The position numbers and the translations under genes were made by a program. Below are positions 48,883 to 56,956 of a stretch of DNA of 64,000 nt, piece after piece. The notes under the pieces are model-generated. The model worked only from the letters and a program-made list of their open reading frames with translations, ran no database searches and was not told where the DNA came from. Numbering within the stretch: position 1 is the stretch's first letter; the number at the start of each line of letters is the position of its first letter. Source of the stretch: Streptomyces sp. SPB162 (GTDB taxonomy: Bacteria; Actinomycetota; Actinomycetes; Streptomycetales; Streptomycetaceae); assembly GCF_029504575.1 (NCBI RefSeq), contig NZ_JAQFII010000001.1, positions 5,401,001-5,465,000 on the forward strand, written 5' to 3'.

Positions 48883-48918
48883 CGCACACCGTGTGACACA
48901 TTGCACGTGACGCATCGC

Positions 48919-48946
48919 ACCGCCCTCCCCGCAAGGGATGGGCGGT
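48919..48946 (+). terminator. Hairpin between DUF3817 gene and icmA
   Basis: ACCGCCC (48919-48925) pairs with GGGCGGT (48940-48946), and the inner stem continues with one mismatch around the loop GCAA. A short T-run follows. It would separate transcription of the MarR/DUF3817 pair from icmA. Confidence 0.6.
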
Positions 48947-48957
48947 TTGCCATCGAC

Positions 48958-48981
48958 ATTTACTAGGACGTCCTAGTAAAT
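48958..48981. promoter_or_regulatory. 24-bp perfect palindrome at the icmA start
   Basis: The half site ATTTACTAGGAC is followed directly by its exact reverse complement, giving 24 bp of perfect dyad symmetry that ends 8 nt before the icmA start codon. It is AT-richer than its surroundings. Its position over the expected promoter or leader and its symmetry indicate a repressor operator. The regulator is not identified; the adjacent MarR (47983) is a candidate. Confidence 0.75.
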
Positions 48982-48989
48982 TCGAGGGT

Positions 48990-50690
48990 ATGGACGCCGA
49001 AGGCATCGAAGAGGGCCGCCAGCGCTGGCAGGCCCGGTACGACGCGGCTCGTAAGCGGGACGCGGACTTCACCACGCTCTCCGGGGATCCGGTCGAGCCC
49101 GTCTACGGGCCCGCCCCCGGCGATGCCGTGGACGGCTTCGAGCGGATCGGCTGGCCCGGCGAGTATCCGTTCACCCGCGGTCTGCACCCGACCGGCTACC
49201 GGGGGCGTACGTGGACGATCCGGCAGTTCGCCGGCTTCGGCAACGCCGAGCAGACGAACGAGCGCTACAAGATGATCCTGGAGGCGGGCGGCGGCGGCCT
49301 CTCCGTCGCCTTCGACATGCCGACCCTGATGGGCCGCGACTCCGACGACGGCATGGCGCTGGGCGAGGTCGGGCACTGCGGTGTCGCCATCGACTCGGCC
49401 GCCGACATGGAGGTGCTCTTCGCGGGCATCCCGCTCGGCGACGTCACCACCTCGATGACGATCTCCGGCCCGGCCGTCCCGGTCTTCTGCATGTACCTGG
49501 TCGCCGCCGAGCGGCAGGGCGTCGACCCGGCCCTGCTCAACGGCACGCTGCAGACCGACATCTTCAAGGAGTACATCGCGCAGAAGGAGTGGCTCTTCGC
49601 GCCGGAGCCCCATCTGCGCCTCATCGGCGACCTCATGGAGCACTGCGCGACGGGCATCCCCGCGTACAAGCCGCTCTCCGTCTCCGGCTACCACATTCGC
49701 GAGGCCGGAGCCACGGCCGCGCAGGAGCTCGCGTACACCCTGGCCGACGGGTTCGGGTACGTGGAGCTGGGGCTGTCACGCGGCATGGACGTCGACGCGT
49801 TCGCCCCCGGACTCTCGTTCTTCTTCGACGCGCACCTCGACTTCTTCGAGGAGATCGCGAAGTTCCGCGCCGCCCGCCGCATCTGGGCGCGCTGGATGCG
49901 CGACGAGTACGGCGCGAAGACCGACAAGGCGCAGTGGCTGCGGTTCCACACCCAGACGGCCGGCGTCTCGCTCACCGCGCAGCAGCCGTACAACAACGTC
50001 GTACGCACCGCCGTGGAGGCGCTGGCCGCCGTCCTGGGCGGCACGAACTCGCTGCACACCAACGCGCTCGACGAGACCCTCGCGCTGCCGAGCGAGCAGG
50101 CCGCGGAGATCGCGCTGCGTACCCAGCAGGTCCTGATGGAGGAGACGGGCGTCGCGAACGTCGCCGACCCGCTCGGCGGCTCCTGGTACGTCGAGGCCCT
50201 CACCGACCGCATCGAGGCCGACGCCGAGAAGATCTTCGACAAGATCAGGGCGCTCGGCGCGAAGGCTGTCCCCAGCGGGAAGCACTCCGTCGGCCCCATC
50301 ACCAGCGGCATCCTGCGCGGTATCGAGGACGGCTACTTCACCGGGGAGACCGCCGAGTCGGCCTTCCAGTACCAGCGCGCCCTGGAGAAGGGCGAGAAGC
50401 GCGTCGTCGGCGTCAACTGCCACCACGGCTCGGTCACCGGCGACCTGGAGATCCTGCGCGTCAGCCACGAGGTCGAGCGCGAGCAGGTCCGCGTCCTGGC
50501 CGCCCGCAAGGCGGCCCGCGACGACAGCGCCGTCCAGGCCGCCCTCGCCGCCATGCTGGCCGCGGCCCGCGACGGCTCGAACATGATCGCCCCGATGCTC
50601 GAAGCAGCCCGCGCCGAAGCCACCCTCGGCGAGATCTGCGGCGTCCTCCGCGAGGAATGGGGCACGTACACCGAGCCGGCCCGCTTCTGA
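48990..50690 (+). CDS. icmA: Isobutyryl-CoA mutase large subunit
   Basis: The 566-residue protein is the substrate-binding TIM-barrel subunit of a coenzyme B12-dependent acyl-CoA mutase. The two residues that separate isobutyryl- from methylmalonyl-CoA mutases are Phe80 (IRQFAGFGN; Tyr in MCM) and Gln198 (KEYIAQKEW; Arg in MCM), both at the positions known for IcmA. There is no C-terminal B12-binding domain, so it needs a separate IcmB subunit, which is not in this window. It interconverts isobutyryl- and n-butyryl-CoA in valine catabolism and polyketide precursor supply. A perfect palindrome sits just upstream. Confidence 0.95.
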   Translation: MDAEGIEEGRQRWQARYDAARKRDADFTTLSGDPVEPVYGPAPGDAVDGFERIGWPGEYPFTRGLHPTGYRGRTWTIRQFAGFGNAEQTNERYKMILEAGGGGLSVAFDMPTLMGRDSDDGMALGEVGHCGVAIDSAADMEVLFAGIPLGDVTTSMTISGPAVPVFCMYLVAAERQGVDPALLNGTLQTDIFKEYIAQKEWLFAPEPHLRLIGDLMEHCATGIPAYKPLSVSGYHIREAGATAAQELAYTLADGFGYVELGLSRGMDVDAFAPGLSFFFDAHLDFFEEIAKFRAARRIWARWMRDEYGAKTDKAQWLRFHTQTAGVSLTAQQPYNNVVRTAVEALAAVLGGTNSLHTNALDETLALPSEQAAEIALRTQQVLMEETGVANVADPLGGSWYVEALTDRIEADAEKIFDKIRALGAKAVPSGKHSVGPITSGILRGIEDGYFTGETAESAFQYQRALEKGEKRVVGVNCHHGSVTGDLEILRVSHEVEREQVRVLAARKAARDDSAVQAALAAMLAAARDGSNMIAPMLEAARAEATLGEICGVLREEWGTYTEPARF

Positions 50691-50913
50691 CCGCTGCTCG
50701 TCGGTCGACTTCGGAATCCGCATCGGGCCATAGTCGAGTGGCGCGCCACCGCCCGCATCCTGGCCGACCCCGGCCTGGCCTATGCCGCGACCCGGCACCC
50801 CAAGGACACCGACTCCTGAGCGCGCGACGGCCGGGCGGCGTTGCGTGGGGCCCGGCGGGCGGGTGACGATGGCGCACGTAGCGCAGTGATCGCACCATCG
50901 GAAGGCGCAGGCC

Positions 50914-51078
50914 GTGGCACTTGAGGCGACCGTCGGGGACGACGGGATGATCTACATCCGTGAGACGGACGAGCCGGAGATCGTGGCCGTCACCAGTCCC
51001 GCGAAGTGGGAGGCGTTCGTGAAGGGCGTCAAGGCGGGGGAGTTCGACGCGTTCGCGGAGGAGCCGGAGGAGGCATAG
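50914..51078 (+). CDS. Small DUF397-like protein
   Basis: This 54-residue gene starts at GTG 50914 (GGAAGG about 11 nt upstream) and ends TAG 51076-51078. The protein contains PAKWEAFVKGVKAGEFDAF, which matches the C-terminal half of DUF397 proteins; the usual N-terminal WRKSSYS half is replaced by a short acidic segment. DUF397 proteins in Streptomyces usually partner an XRE-type regulator, which is not seen here. Codon use is typical of real Streptomyces genes. Confidence 0.65.
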   Translation: MALEATVGDDGMIYIRETDEPEIVAVTSPAKWEAFVKGVKAGEFDAFAEEPEEA

Positions 51079-51117
51079 GGCCGATCCGTCGGCCAGACGA
51101 GGATGTGAAGACCCGGC

Positions 51118-52543
51118 CTAACGCCCCTTTGGGCCCGGCGGTCGCTCGAAGCCCACCCGGAACAGGGCGCCGCCTCCCGGTGCCGGCTCCGCCGTGATCG
51201 TGGCGCCGTGCGCGTGGGCGATCTGCCGGGCCATGGCGAGGCCCAGGCCGGAGCCGGGGAGCGCGCGGGCGGAGTCCGCGCGGTAGAAGCGGTCGAAAAC
51301 GTAGGGGGCGTCCTGCGGCGAGATCCCCGGCCCGTGGTCGCGGACCGTCAGCTCCGCTCCTTGCACGGAGCCGGAGCCCGACCGGGTGAGGGCGACCTCG
51401 ACCGGTGCCCCCGATGGGCTGAACTTGGCCGCGTTGTCCAGGAGGTTGGTCAGCAGCCGGCTGAACCGGGCCGGGACGCCCGGGACGTGTGCCGGAGCGG
51501 CGCCCGGGTCCACGGTCAGGGTGAAGGGGACGTCGGGCCAGTGGCCGCGGGCGCTTCGTACGGCGTGGGCCGCCAGGTCGGCGAGGCTCACGTCCTCGAC
51601 CAGCGGCAACGGTTCCTCGTCCCGCGCCAGCTCGATCAGGTCGTTGACGAGCTGGGTGACCTCGCGCAGCTGCCGCTGCAGAGCGCCGGAGGCGCGGTCC
51701 CGCTGGGCGCCGGTCAGCCGGTCGCCGCGGGCCAGCAGATCGGCGTTGGTGCGCAGCGCGGTGAGCGGGGTGCGCAGCTCGTGCGAAGCGTCCGCGACCA
51801 GCCGGCGCTGCGCCGTCACGGACTGCTCCAGCTCGCCGAGCATGGTGTTGAACGCGGTGGCGAGCCGGGTGACCTCGTCCTCGCGGCGGGCGGACCCGGC
51901 CGGCATGTCGATCCGGTGCCGGGCGTCCCGGGTGGCGGCGATGCGTTCCGCCGTGGCCGTCAGCCGGGCGACCGGCGCCAGTCCCGTCCGGGAGACCCAG
52001 TAGCCGAGGACCGCGGCGAGCAGCACCCCCGTCCCGCCGACCCCCGCCAGCAGCCGGGCGGCCTGCCGCACCCCCTGCTCGACGGTGTCCGACCGCACCG
52101 CCACCTGCAGCGCCCGACCGCTGCCGAAGCGGCTGGTGAACATCCGCGCCGGATGCCCGGAGAGCGTGACGTTGCTGAAGTACGCCGCACGGTCGCCCGC
52201 CGCGACCTCCCGCACCGGCGCGGAGACCGGCAGCCGGTACGGCTCGCGGGGATCTGATGCCGGGTCCGCCGGGACGATCTGCGAGCAGGCGGGGCGCCGA
52301 CAGGTACACGCACTCCCCGGCCACCACCTGCGGTCCCTCGCCGCGGTGCTGCTGCTTGACGAGCGTTGCCGACTGGGTGAGATGCAAGTCCAGTTGGTGG
52401 ACGAGCTCGTAGCGGATGACGAAGAACGCCGCCGCGCAGACCCCGACCGCGACCAGCGCGACGGCGGCGGTTGCCGCCACCGCCAACCGGGTGCGCAGCG
52501 GCCGGTGCCGGCGCCAGCGCGCCATCCCACGGGTGCCCGTCAC
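51118..52543 (-). CDS. Sensor histidine kinase, interrupted by a +1 frameshift
   Basis: Starting at GTG 52543 (overlapping the response regulator stop, GTGA), the first frame gives a membrane helix (TRLAVAATAAVALVAVGVCAAAF) and the sensor region up to ECVYLSAP. The rest lies in the next frame: ACSQIVPADP, a second membrane segment, HAMP, DASHELRTPLTALR with the phospho-His, and HATPase boxes NLLDNAAKFS and GSGLGLAMARQIAHAHG. The break is at the GGGG run 52291-52294; removing one base gives a continuous 474-residue kinase. Probably a base-call error. Confidence 0.85.
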
Positions 52544-53238
52544 CCCAGGTCCAGCCGGTAGCCGACGCCGTGCACGGTCTGCACCAGCCGCGGCTCGCCG
52601 GCCGCCTCCAGCTTCCGCCGCAGATAGCCGACGTAGACGGCCAGCGAGTTGGAGTCCGGGCCGAAGTCATGGCCCCAGACCCGCTCCAGGATCACCTCGC
52701 GCGGCAGCGCCTGACCGGGGTTGCGCATCAGCAGCTCCAGCAGCGCGAACTCGGTGCGGCTGAACTCCAGCGGGCGACCGCCCCTGTTGCCGGTGCGGGT
52801 GAGCGGCTGGACGACCAGATCCGCGTACGACAGCTCCGGTTCCTCGTCGGCCCCCGACGCGGCCCGACGCAGCAACGCCCGCAGCCGGGCCAGCAGTTCG
52901 TCCAGCGCGAAGGGCTTGACGAGGTAGTCGTCGGCGCCCGCGTCCAGTCCGTCGACCCGTTCGCTCACCGAGTCGAGCGCCGTGAGGACGAGGACGGGCG
53001 TACGGTCGCCCAGCCCGCGCAGCCGCCGGCACACCGCCAGGCCGTCGAGCACCGGCATCATCACGTCCAGCACGATCGCGTCCGGGTGCCAGGCCGCCAC
53101 CTCCGACAGGGCGGCGAGCCCGTCGGCGGCCCCGCGCACCGCGTACCCCTCGACGGTGAGGCCGTCCTCGACGGCGGCGCGTACCTCGGGTTCGTCGTCC
53201 ACGACGAGGATGCGGGCGGGCGGTTGCGCAGTGTCCAT
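52540..53238 (-). CDS. OmpR-family response regulator
   Basis: The 232-residue regulator has a receiver domain with VDDEP, phospho-acceptor Asp58 (IVLDVMMP) and Lys in LVKPF. The C-terminal winged helix contains LEFSRTEFALLELLMRNPGQALPREVILERVWG and VGYLRRKLEAAG. ATG at 53238 is used because it begins just before the receiver; the longer frame to 53355 overlaps the divergent promoter. Partner of the kinase downstream. The 64-bp spacer to the MurG-like gene contains a direct repeat likely to be its binding site. Confidence 0.9.
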   Translation of the reverse strand: MDTAQPPARILVVDDEPEVRAAVEDGLTVEGYAVRGAADGLAALSEVAAWHPDAIVLDVMMPVLDGLAVCRRLRGLGDRTPVLVLTALDSVSERVDGLDAGADDYLVKPFALDELLARLRALLRRAASGADEEPELSYADLVVQPLTRTGNRGGRPLEFSRTEFALLELLMRNPGQALPREVILERVWGHDFGPDSNSLAVYVGYLRRKLEAAGEPRLVQTVHGVGYRLDLG

Positions 53239-53261
53239 GGGCCCAAGGGTCCCAAACCGGA

Positions 53262-53280
53262 CTCTTAGAACCCTCTTAGA
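53262..53280. promoter_or_regulatory. Direct repeat, probable OmpR-type binding site
   Basis: CTCTTAGA occurs at 53262-53269 and 53273-53280, an 11-bp period that places two recognition helices on one face of the DNA, as OmpR-family dimers bind. It lies between the response regulator and the divergent MurG-like gene, so both may be controlled by it. Confidence 0.65.
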
Positions 53281-53302
53281 GCGTCCCGTCAGCGTTGCGG
53301 CC

Positions 53303-54433
53303 ATGCGGACCTCAGAACACACACCCTTGTCGGTGGTCATCGGGGCGGGCGGCACCGGCGGTCACATCTATCCCGGGCTGGCGCTCGCCGACGCTCTGCG
53401 CCGGGCCGATCCACGGGCGGTCGTCACCTTCGTCGGCACCGAACGCGGGCTGGAGACCCGGCTGATCCCGGAAGCCGGCTACCGGCTGCACACCGTCGAC
53501 ATGATCCCGTTCGACCGGTCGCTCGGCGCCCGCCGCTACCTGCTGCCCGCCGCGCTGCTGCGTTCGGCGGCGCACTGCCGGACCATCCTGCGCGAGCAGG
53601 GCGCGCAGGTCGCGGTGGGGATGGGCGGCTACCCGAGCGCGCCGGTGATCCTCGGGGCGCGGCTGGCCGGGCTGCCGAGCCTGGTCCACGAGTCCAACGC
53701 GGTGCCGGGCCGCGCCAACCGGTTCGCCGCCCGGCTCACCCCGCACGTCGCGCTGGCCTTCGACCGCAGCCGCGCGCACCTTCCGTCGGGCATCAGCGCG
53801 GACACCGTCGGCATGCCGCTGTCCGGGCCGCTGGCCACCTTGGACCGGGCCGCCCTGCGGGGCGGGGCCCGCGCAGAACTGGGCGTGCCGGCGGGCGCCC
53901 GGCTGATCCTCGTCAACGGCGGCAGCCTGGGCGCCGCCCGGCTGACCGAGGCGGCCGTCGGACTCGCGGCGCGCTGGCGGGACCGGGACGACGTGCGGCT
54001 GCTCGTCAAGACCGGCCCCGCCGCGCTCGCGGAGACCAGGACCCGGCTGGCCGGGAGCGCGGTCGCCGAGGCCGTCGCGTACCTGGACCGGATGGACCTC
54101 GCCTACGCGGCCGCCGACCTGGTGATCTGCCGGGCCGGATCGGCCACCATCGCCGAACTCGCCACGACCGGCGTGCCCGCCGTGCTCGTCCCGTACCCGC
54201 ACGCGCCCGGCGACCACCAGACACACAACGCCCGCGTCCTGTCCGACGCCGGGGCCGCCGTGCTGCTCCCCGACGCCGACGCGACCGCCGACCGGCTGGC
54301 CGCGCTCGTCGAGCCGCTGCTCCGGGATCCCCGCCGGCTCGCCGCGATGAGCGGCGCCGCCGACCCCGGCACCCACGCCCGCGCGGCCGACCTGCTCGCC
54401 GCCAAGACCCTGGAACTGAGGAACGCCGCATGA
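53303..54433 (+). CDS. MurG-like UDP-GlcNAc glycosyltransferase (paralogue)
   Basis: The 376-residue GT28-family protein retains the MurG landmarks: GAGGTGGHIYPGLALADAL (glycine-rich loop at 14-20, His21), HESNAVPGRANR, GGSLGAARLTE, ICRAGSATIAEL and PHAPGDHQTHNA. MurG adds GlcNAc to lipid I. It is outside any dcw cluster here, next to a two-component system and a sugar nucleotide SDR, so it is probably a second, conditionally used enzyme or one for another glycolipid. The ATG at 53303 lacks a clear ribosome binding site. It overlaps the SDR gene by 4 nt (ATGA). Confidence 0.85.
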   Translation: MRTSEHTPLSVVIGAGGTGGHIYPGLALADALRRADPRAVVTFVGTERGLETRLIPEAGYRLHTVDMIPFDRSLGARRYLLPAALLRSAAHCRTILREQGAQVAVGMGGYPSAPVILGARLAGLPSLVHESNAVPGRANRFAARLTPHVALAFDRSRAHLPSGISADTVGMPLSGPLATLDRAALRGGARAELGVPAGARLILVNGGSLGAARLTEAAVGLAARWRDRDDVRLLVKTGPAALAETRTRLAGSAVAEAVAYLDRMDLAYAAADLVICRAGSATIAELATTGVPAVLVPYPHAPGDHQTHNARVLSDAGAAVLLPDADATADRLAALVEPLLRDPRRLAAMSGAADPGTHARAADLLAAKTLELRNAA

Positions 54434-55443
54434 CCACCCCACTGACCCATCCCACCGACTGGACCGGCCGCACCGTGCTGGTGACCGGCGCCGAGGGCTT
54501 CATCGGCAGCACCCTCGTCGACCTCCTGGTCGAGCGCGGCGCGAACGTCCGCGCCCTGGTGCACTACAAGCCCTACGGCGAGCGCGGCCACCTCGCCCGC
54601 TACCTGCGGCCGGACAGCCCCGTCGAGATGCTCGCGGGCGACGTGCGCGACGCGGGCCGCGTCATGGACGCCGTCGACGGCTGCGACACCGTCTTCCACC
54701 TCGCGGCCCTGATCGGTATCCCGTACAGCTACCAGGCCCCCGAGGCGTACGTGCAGACGAACGTGGCCGGCACCCAGAACGTGGCGGGCGCCTGCCTGCG
54801 CCACGGGGTGCGCCGTCTCGTCCACACCTCCACCAGCGAGGTCTACGGCAGCGCGCTCACCGTGCCGATCAGCGAGAGCCATCCGCTGCAGCCGCAGTCC
54901 CCGTACTCCGCCTCGAAGATCGGCGCGGATATGACGGCGCTGTCGTACTTCCACGCCTTCGAGCTGCCCGTCACCGTCGTCCGGCCCTTCAACACCTACG
55001 GCCCCCGGCAGTCCGCGCGGGCCGTCATCCCGGCGATCCTCGCCCAACTGCACTCCGGCGCCCGTGAGATCCGCCTCGGATCCCTCGAGCCGACCCGCGA
55101 CTTCACCTACGCCACCGACACCGCCGCCGGCTTCCTGGCCCTGGCCGGCTGCGACCGCGCGCTCGGCGAGGTGGTCAACCTCGGCACCGGCCGCGAGGTC
55201 TCCATCGGCGACCTCGCCCGCTCCCTGATCGCCGCCTCCGGCCGCGAAGCCGGGATCGTGGTCGACCCGGCCCGCCTCCGCCCGTCGGGCAGCGAAGTCC
55301 TACGGCTGCTTTCGGACAATTCTCGCGCACGCGATTGGGCGGGCTGGGAGCCGCGGGTCTCCTTGCAGGAGGGCCTGCGCCGCACCTCCGACTGGATCGC
55401 CGAGAACCTCCGCCTCTTCGCGGCGGACCGCTACCAGGTGTAG
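54430..55443 (+). CDS. NAD-dependent sugar nucleotide epimerase/dehydratase (extended SDR, LegB-like)
   Basis: The 337-residue extended SDR has the NAD motif GAEGFIG (20-26), the Ser/Thr region HTSTSEVYG and the catalytic Tyr159-x3-Lys163 (PYSASKIG). Segments ALIGIPYSYQAPEAYVQTNVAGT and RPFNTYGPRQSARAVIPAIL resemble UDP-GlcNAc 4,6-dehydratases of the LegB type used for modified amino sugars, though a 4-epimerase is also possible. Start overlaps the MurG-like gene stop, so the two act together, perhaps in one modified glycoconjugate. Confidence 0.85.
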   Translation: MTTPLTHPTDWTGRTVLVTGAEGFIGSTLVDLLVERGANVRALVHYKPYGERGHLARYLRPDSPVEMLAGDVRDAGRVMDAVDGCDTVFHLAALIGIPYSYQAPEAYVQTNVAGTQNVAGACLRHGVRRLVHTSTSEVYGSALTVPISESHPLQPQSPYSASKIGADMTALSYFHAFELPVTVVRPFNTYGPRQSARAVIPAILAQLHSGAREIRLGSLEPTRDFTYATDTAAGFLALAGCDRALGEVVNLGTGREVSIGDLARSLIAASGREAGIVVDPARLRPSGSEVLRLLSDNSRARDWAGWEPRVSLQEGLRRTSDWIAENLRLFAADRYQV

Positions 55444-55470
55444 GCCGCGCGACAGGTCCGAACCGGGGCT

Positions 55471-55674
55471 TAGGCCGTGTCTGACACATCCCGCCTGGCC
55501 CGGGACGCCTGGCACGCGCGCTCTCCCCCAGCTACCGCTGGGAGGGGCCCCCAGTTGTCGGGCCCGCCCCGGTACGTCCAGTACAGGGGCGACCCTCCGC
55601 CGTGCGATCGCACGCACCAGACGCCCCGGGCCCCGCCCTCCGGGCGGACGCCGGTATGTGTCAGACACGGCCTA
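55471..55674. mobile_element. MITE-like element with perfect 19-bp terminal inverted repeats
   Basis: The left end TAGGCCGTGTCTGACACAT (55471-55489) is repeated exactly in inverse at 55656-55674. The 204-bp element has no coding capacity; its interior is GC-rich with smaller inverted repeats such as a CCCCCAG/CTGGGAGGGG hairpin. TA at both ends would fit TA-targeting transposases (IS630-like) but may be part of the repeat. No transposase is in the window, so it would be non-autonomous. It lies 27 bp after the SDR stop. With the flanking sequence it makes up the 418-bp gap to the next gene. Confidence 0.8.
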
Positions 55675-55861
55675 GGGGTCCTCGTGGTCACAAGGCGCCG
55701 TCACATGGTCTTCACAAACGAACACGTGTGTCCATAGAGTGCGTTGGCCATGGTCGTGGACCTGGCGTGTGTTCATCCGTGGGGGGTGGCCGGGCGGTTT
55801 CGTCACGCCTGCGCCTGCGCGCGTGTTCGCGCTCGTGTCGTTGGTGAGGACGTTCGTCCGC

Positions 55862-56761
55862 ATGCTCAATTCCTTTATACGCCCGATGAGCCGGGCGGTG
55901 ATGCGTGCTGCCGGTCTCGCTACGGCCGCCGTGCTCGTGCTGACGGTCACGGCGTCGGCGTCGTCGCCGGCTGCCGTCCGGGGATCCGCACAGGCTGCCG
56001 GGCCGGCCGCGACCGCGGGTGTCCCGGTGTTGCCCTTGTTCGGCCGGAAAGCTGACGGCCACCTGTACGACTATGAGCCCCTTGGCACCGGTGGTGTGCG
56101 GCAGGCGGTGGATCTGGGTGGCGGATTCGCTGATGCCACCGCGATGGTGCAGAACGAAATCTCCGACAACGGGGCCGGCGTCGACCTGTACTACCGGATG
56201 GGCGGGACGCTCTACTACACCGCCGAGCGAGGCGCGGAGACCAAGGTCATCGGCGGCGGCTGGGACATGTACAACCTGCTGGTGACTGCGGGCAAACTCG
56301 GTGGGGGTCCGTACCCCGGCCTGCTCGCTCGTGACACCGCGGGCGTTCTGTGGCTCTATCCGGGCCAGGCCAACGGGGTGTTGGGTGGCCGGGTCAGGGC
56401 CGGGACCGGCTTCGACAGTATGGACCGCATCGTGAGCCGGGGAGATTTCACCGGGGACGGCAAGATCGATCTGATCGTGCGGACCACTGGCGGAACGTTG
56501 TACCTCTATCCCGGTACTGGGACCGGCGTGGTCGATGCGATGGTCCAGCTGCCGCGCATCGTTGCCGGGACCGGCTGGAACATCTACAACGCGGTGGTCT
56601 CCACGGGCGACAACGACGGAGACGGCAAAGCCGACCTGATCGCCTCCGACACGGCGGGCGCGCTGTGGCTGTTCAAGGGCACCGGTGTGGCCGCCACACC
56701 GTTTGCCACCCGGGTGCAGATCGGCACCGGTGGCTGGCAGGCGTTCAACACCCTGTTCTGA
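55862..56761 (+). CDS. Secreted VCBS/FG-GAP-repeat protein
   Basis: The 299-residue protein has a signal peptide (residues 1-35, hydrophobic AAGLATAAVLVLTVTASASS) and a beta-propeller-like domain with Ca2+-binding repeat motifs such as GDFTGDGKIDLIV and GDNDGDGKADLIA separated by LYPGTGTG-type turns. Such proteins are extracellular adhesion or binding modules. The ATG at 55862 is chosen by the signal peptide; GAGGA lies 11 nt upstream. It precedes the large toxin gene by 195 bp in the same direction and could belong to the same module. Confidence 0.8.
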   Translation: MLNSFIRPMSRAVMRAAGLATAAVLVLTVTASASSPAAVRGSAQAAGPAATAGVPVLPLFGRKADGHLYDYEPLGTGGVRQAVDLGGGFADATAMVQNEISDNGAGVDLYYRMGGTLYYTAERGAETKVIGGGWDMYNLLVTAGKLGGGPYPGLLARDTAGVLWLYPGQANGVLGGRVRAGTGFDSMDRIVSRGDFTGDGKIDLIVRTTGGTLYLYPGTGTGVVDAMVQLPRIVAGTGWNIYNAVVSTGDNDGDGKADLIASDTAGALWLFKGTGVAATPFATRVQIGTGGWQAFNTLF

Positions 56762-56956
56762 CCCCACGTGCCCGGCCCCGCTTCCTTTCGTCCCCGCCGG
56801 GCCGCTCGCCGTCTTTCGCCGACCGCAGGGTCTGGTTCTGACGGCCTGCCGGGTTCGTCCGCAGAACTTCCCGTCTCCGTACCACTTTCGGATCGCCGCA
56901 GAGCCCGTCTTCCAAGGCTCGTGGCACCGCACCGAACAGATCGGTCTGCCCCGCCC

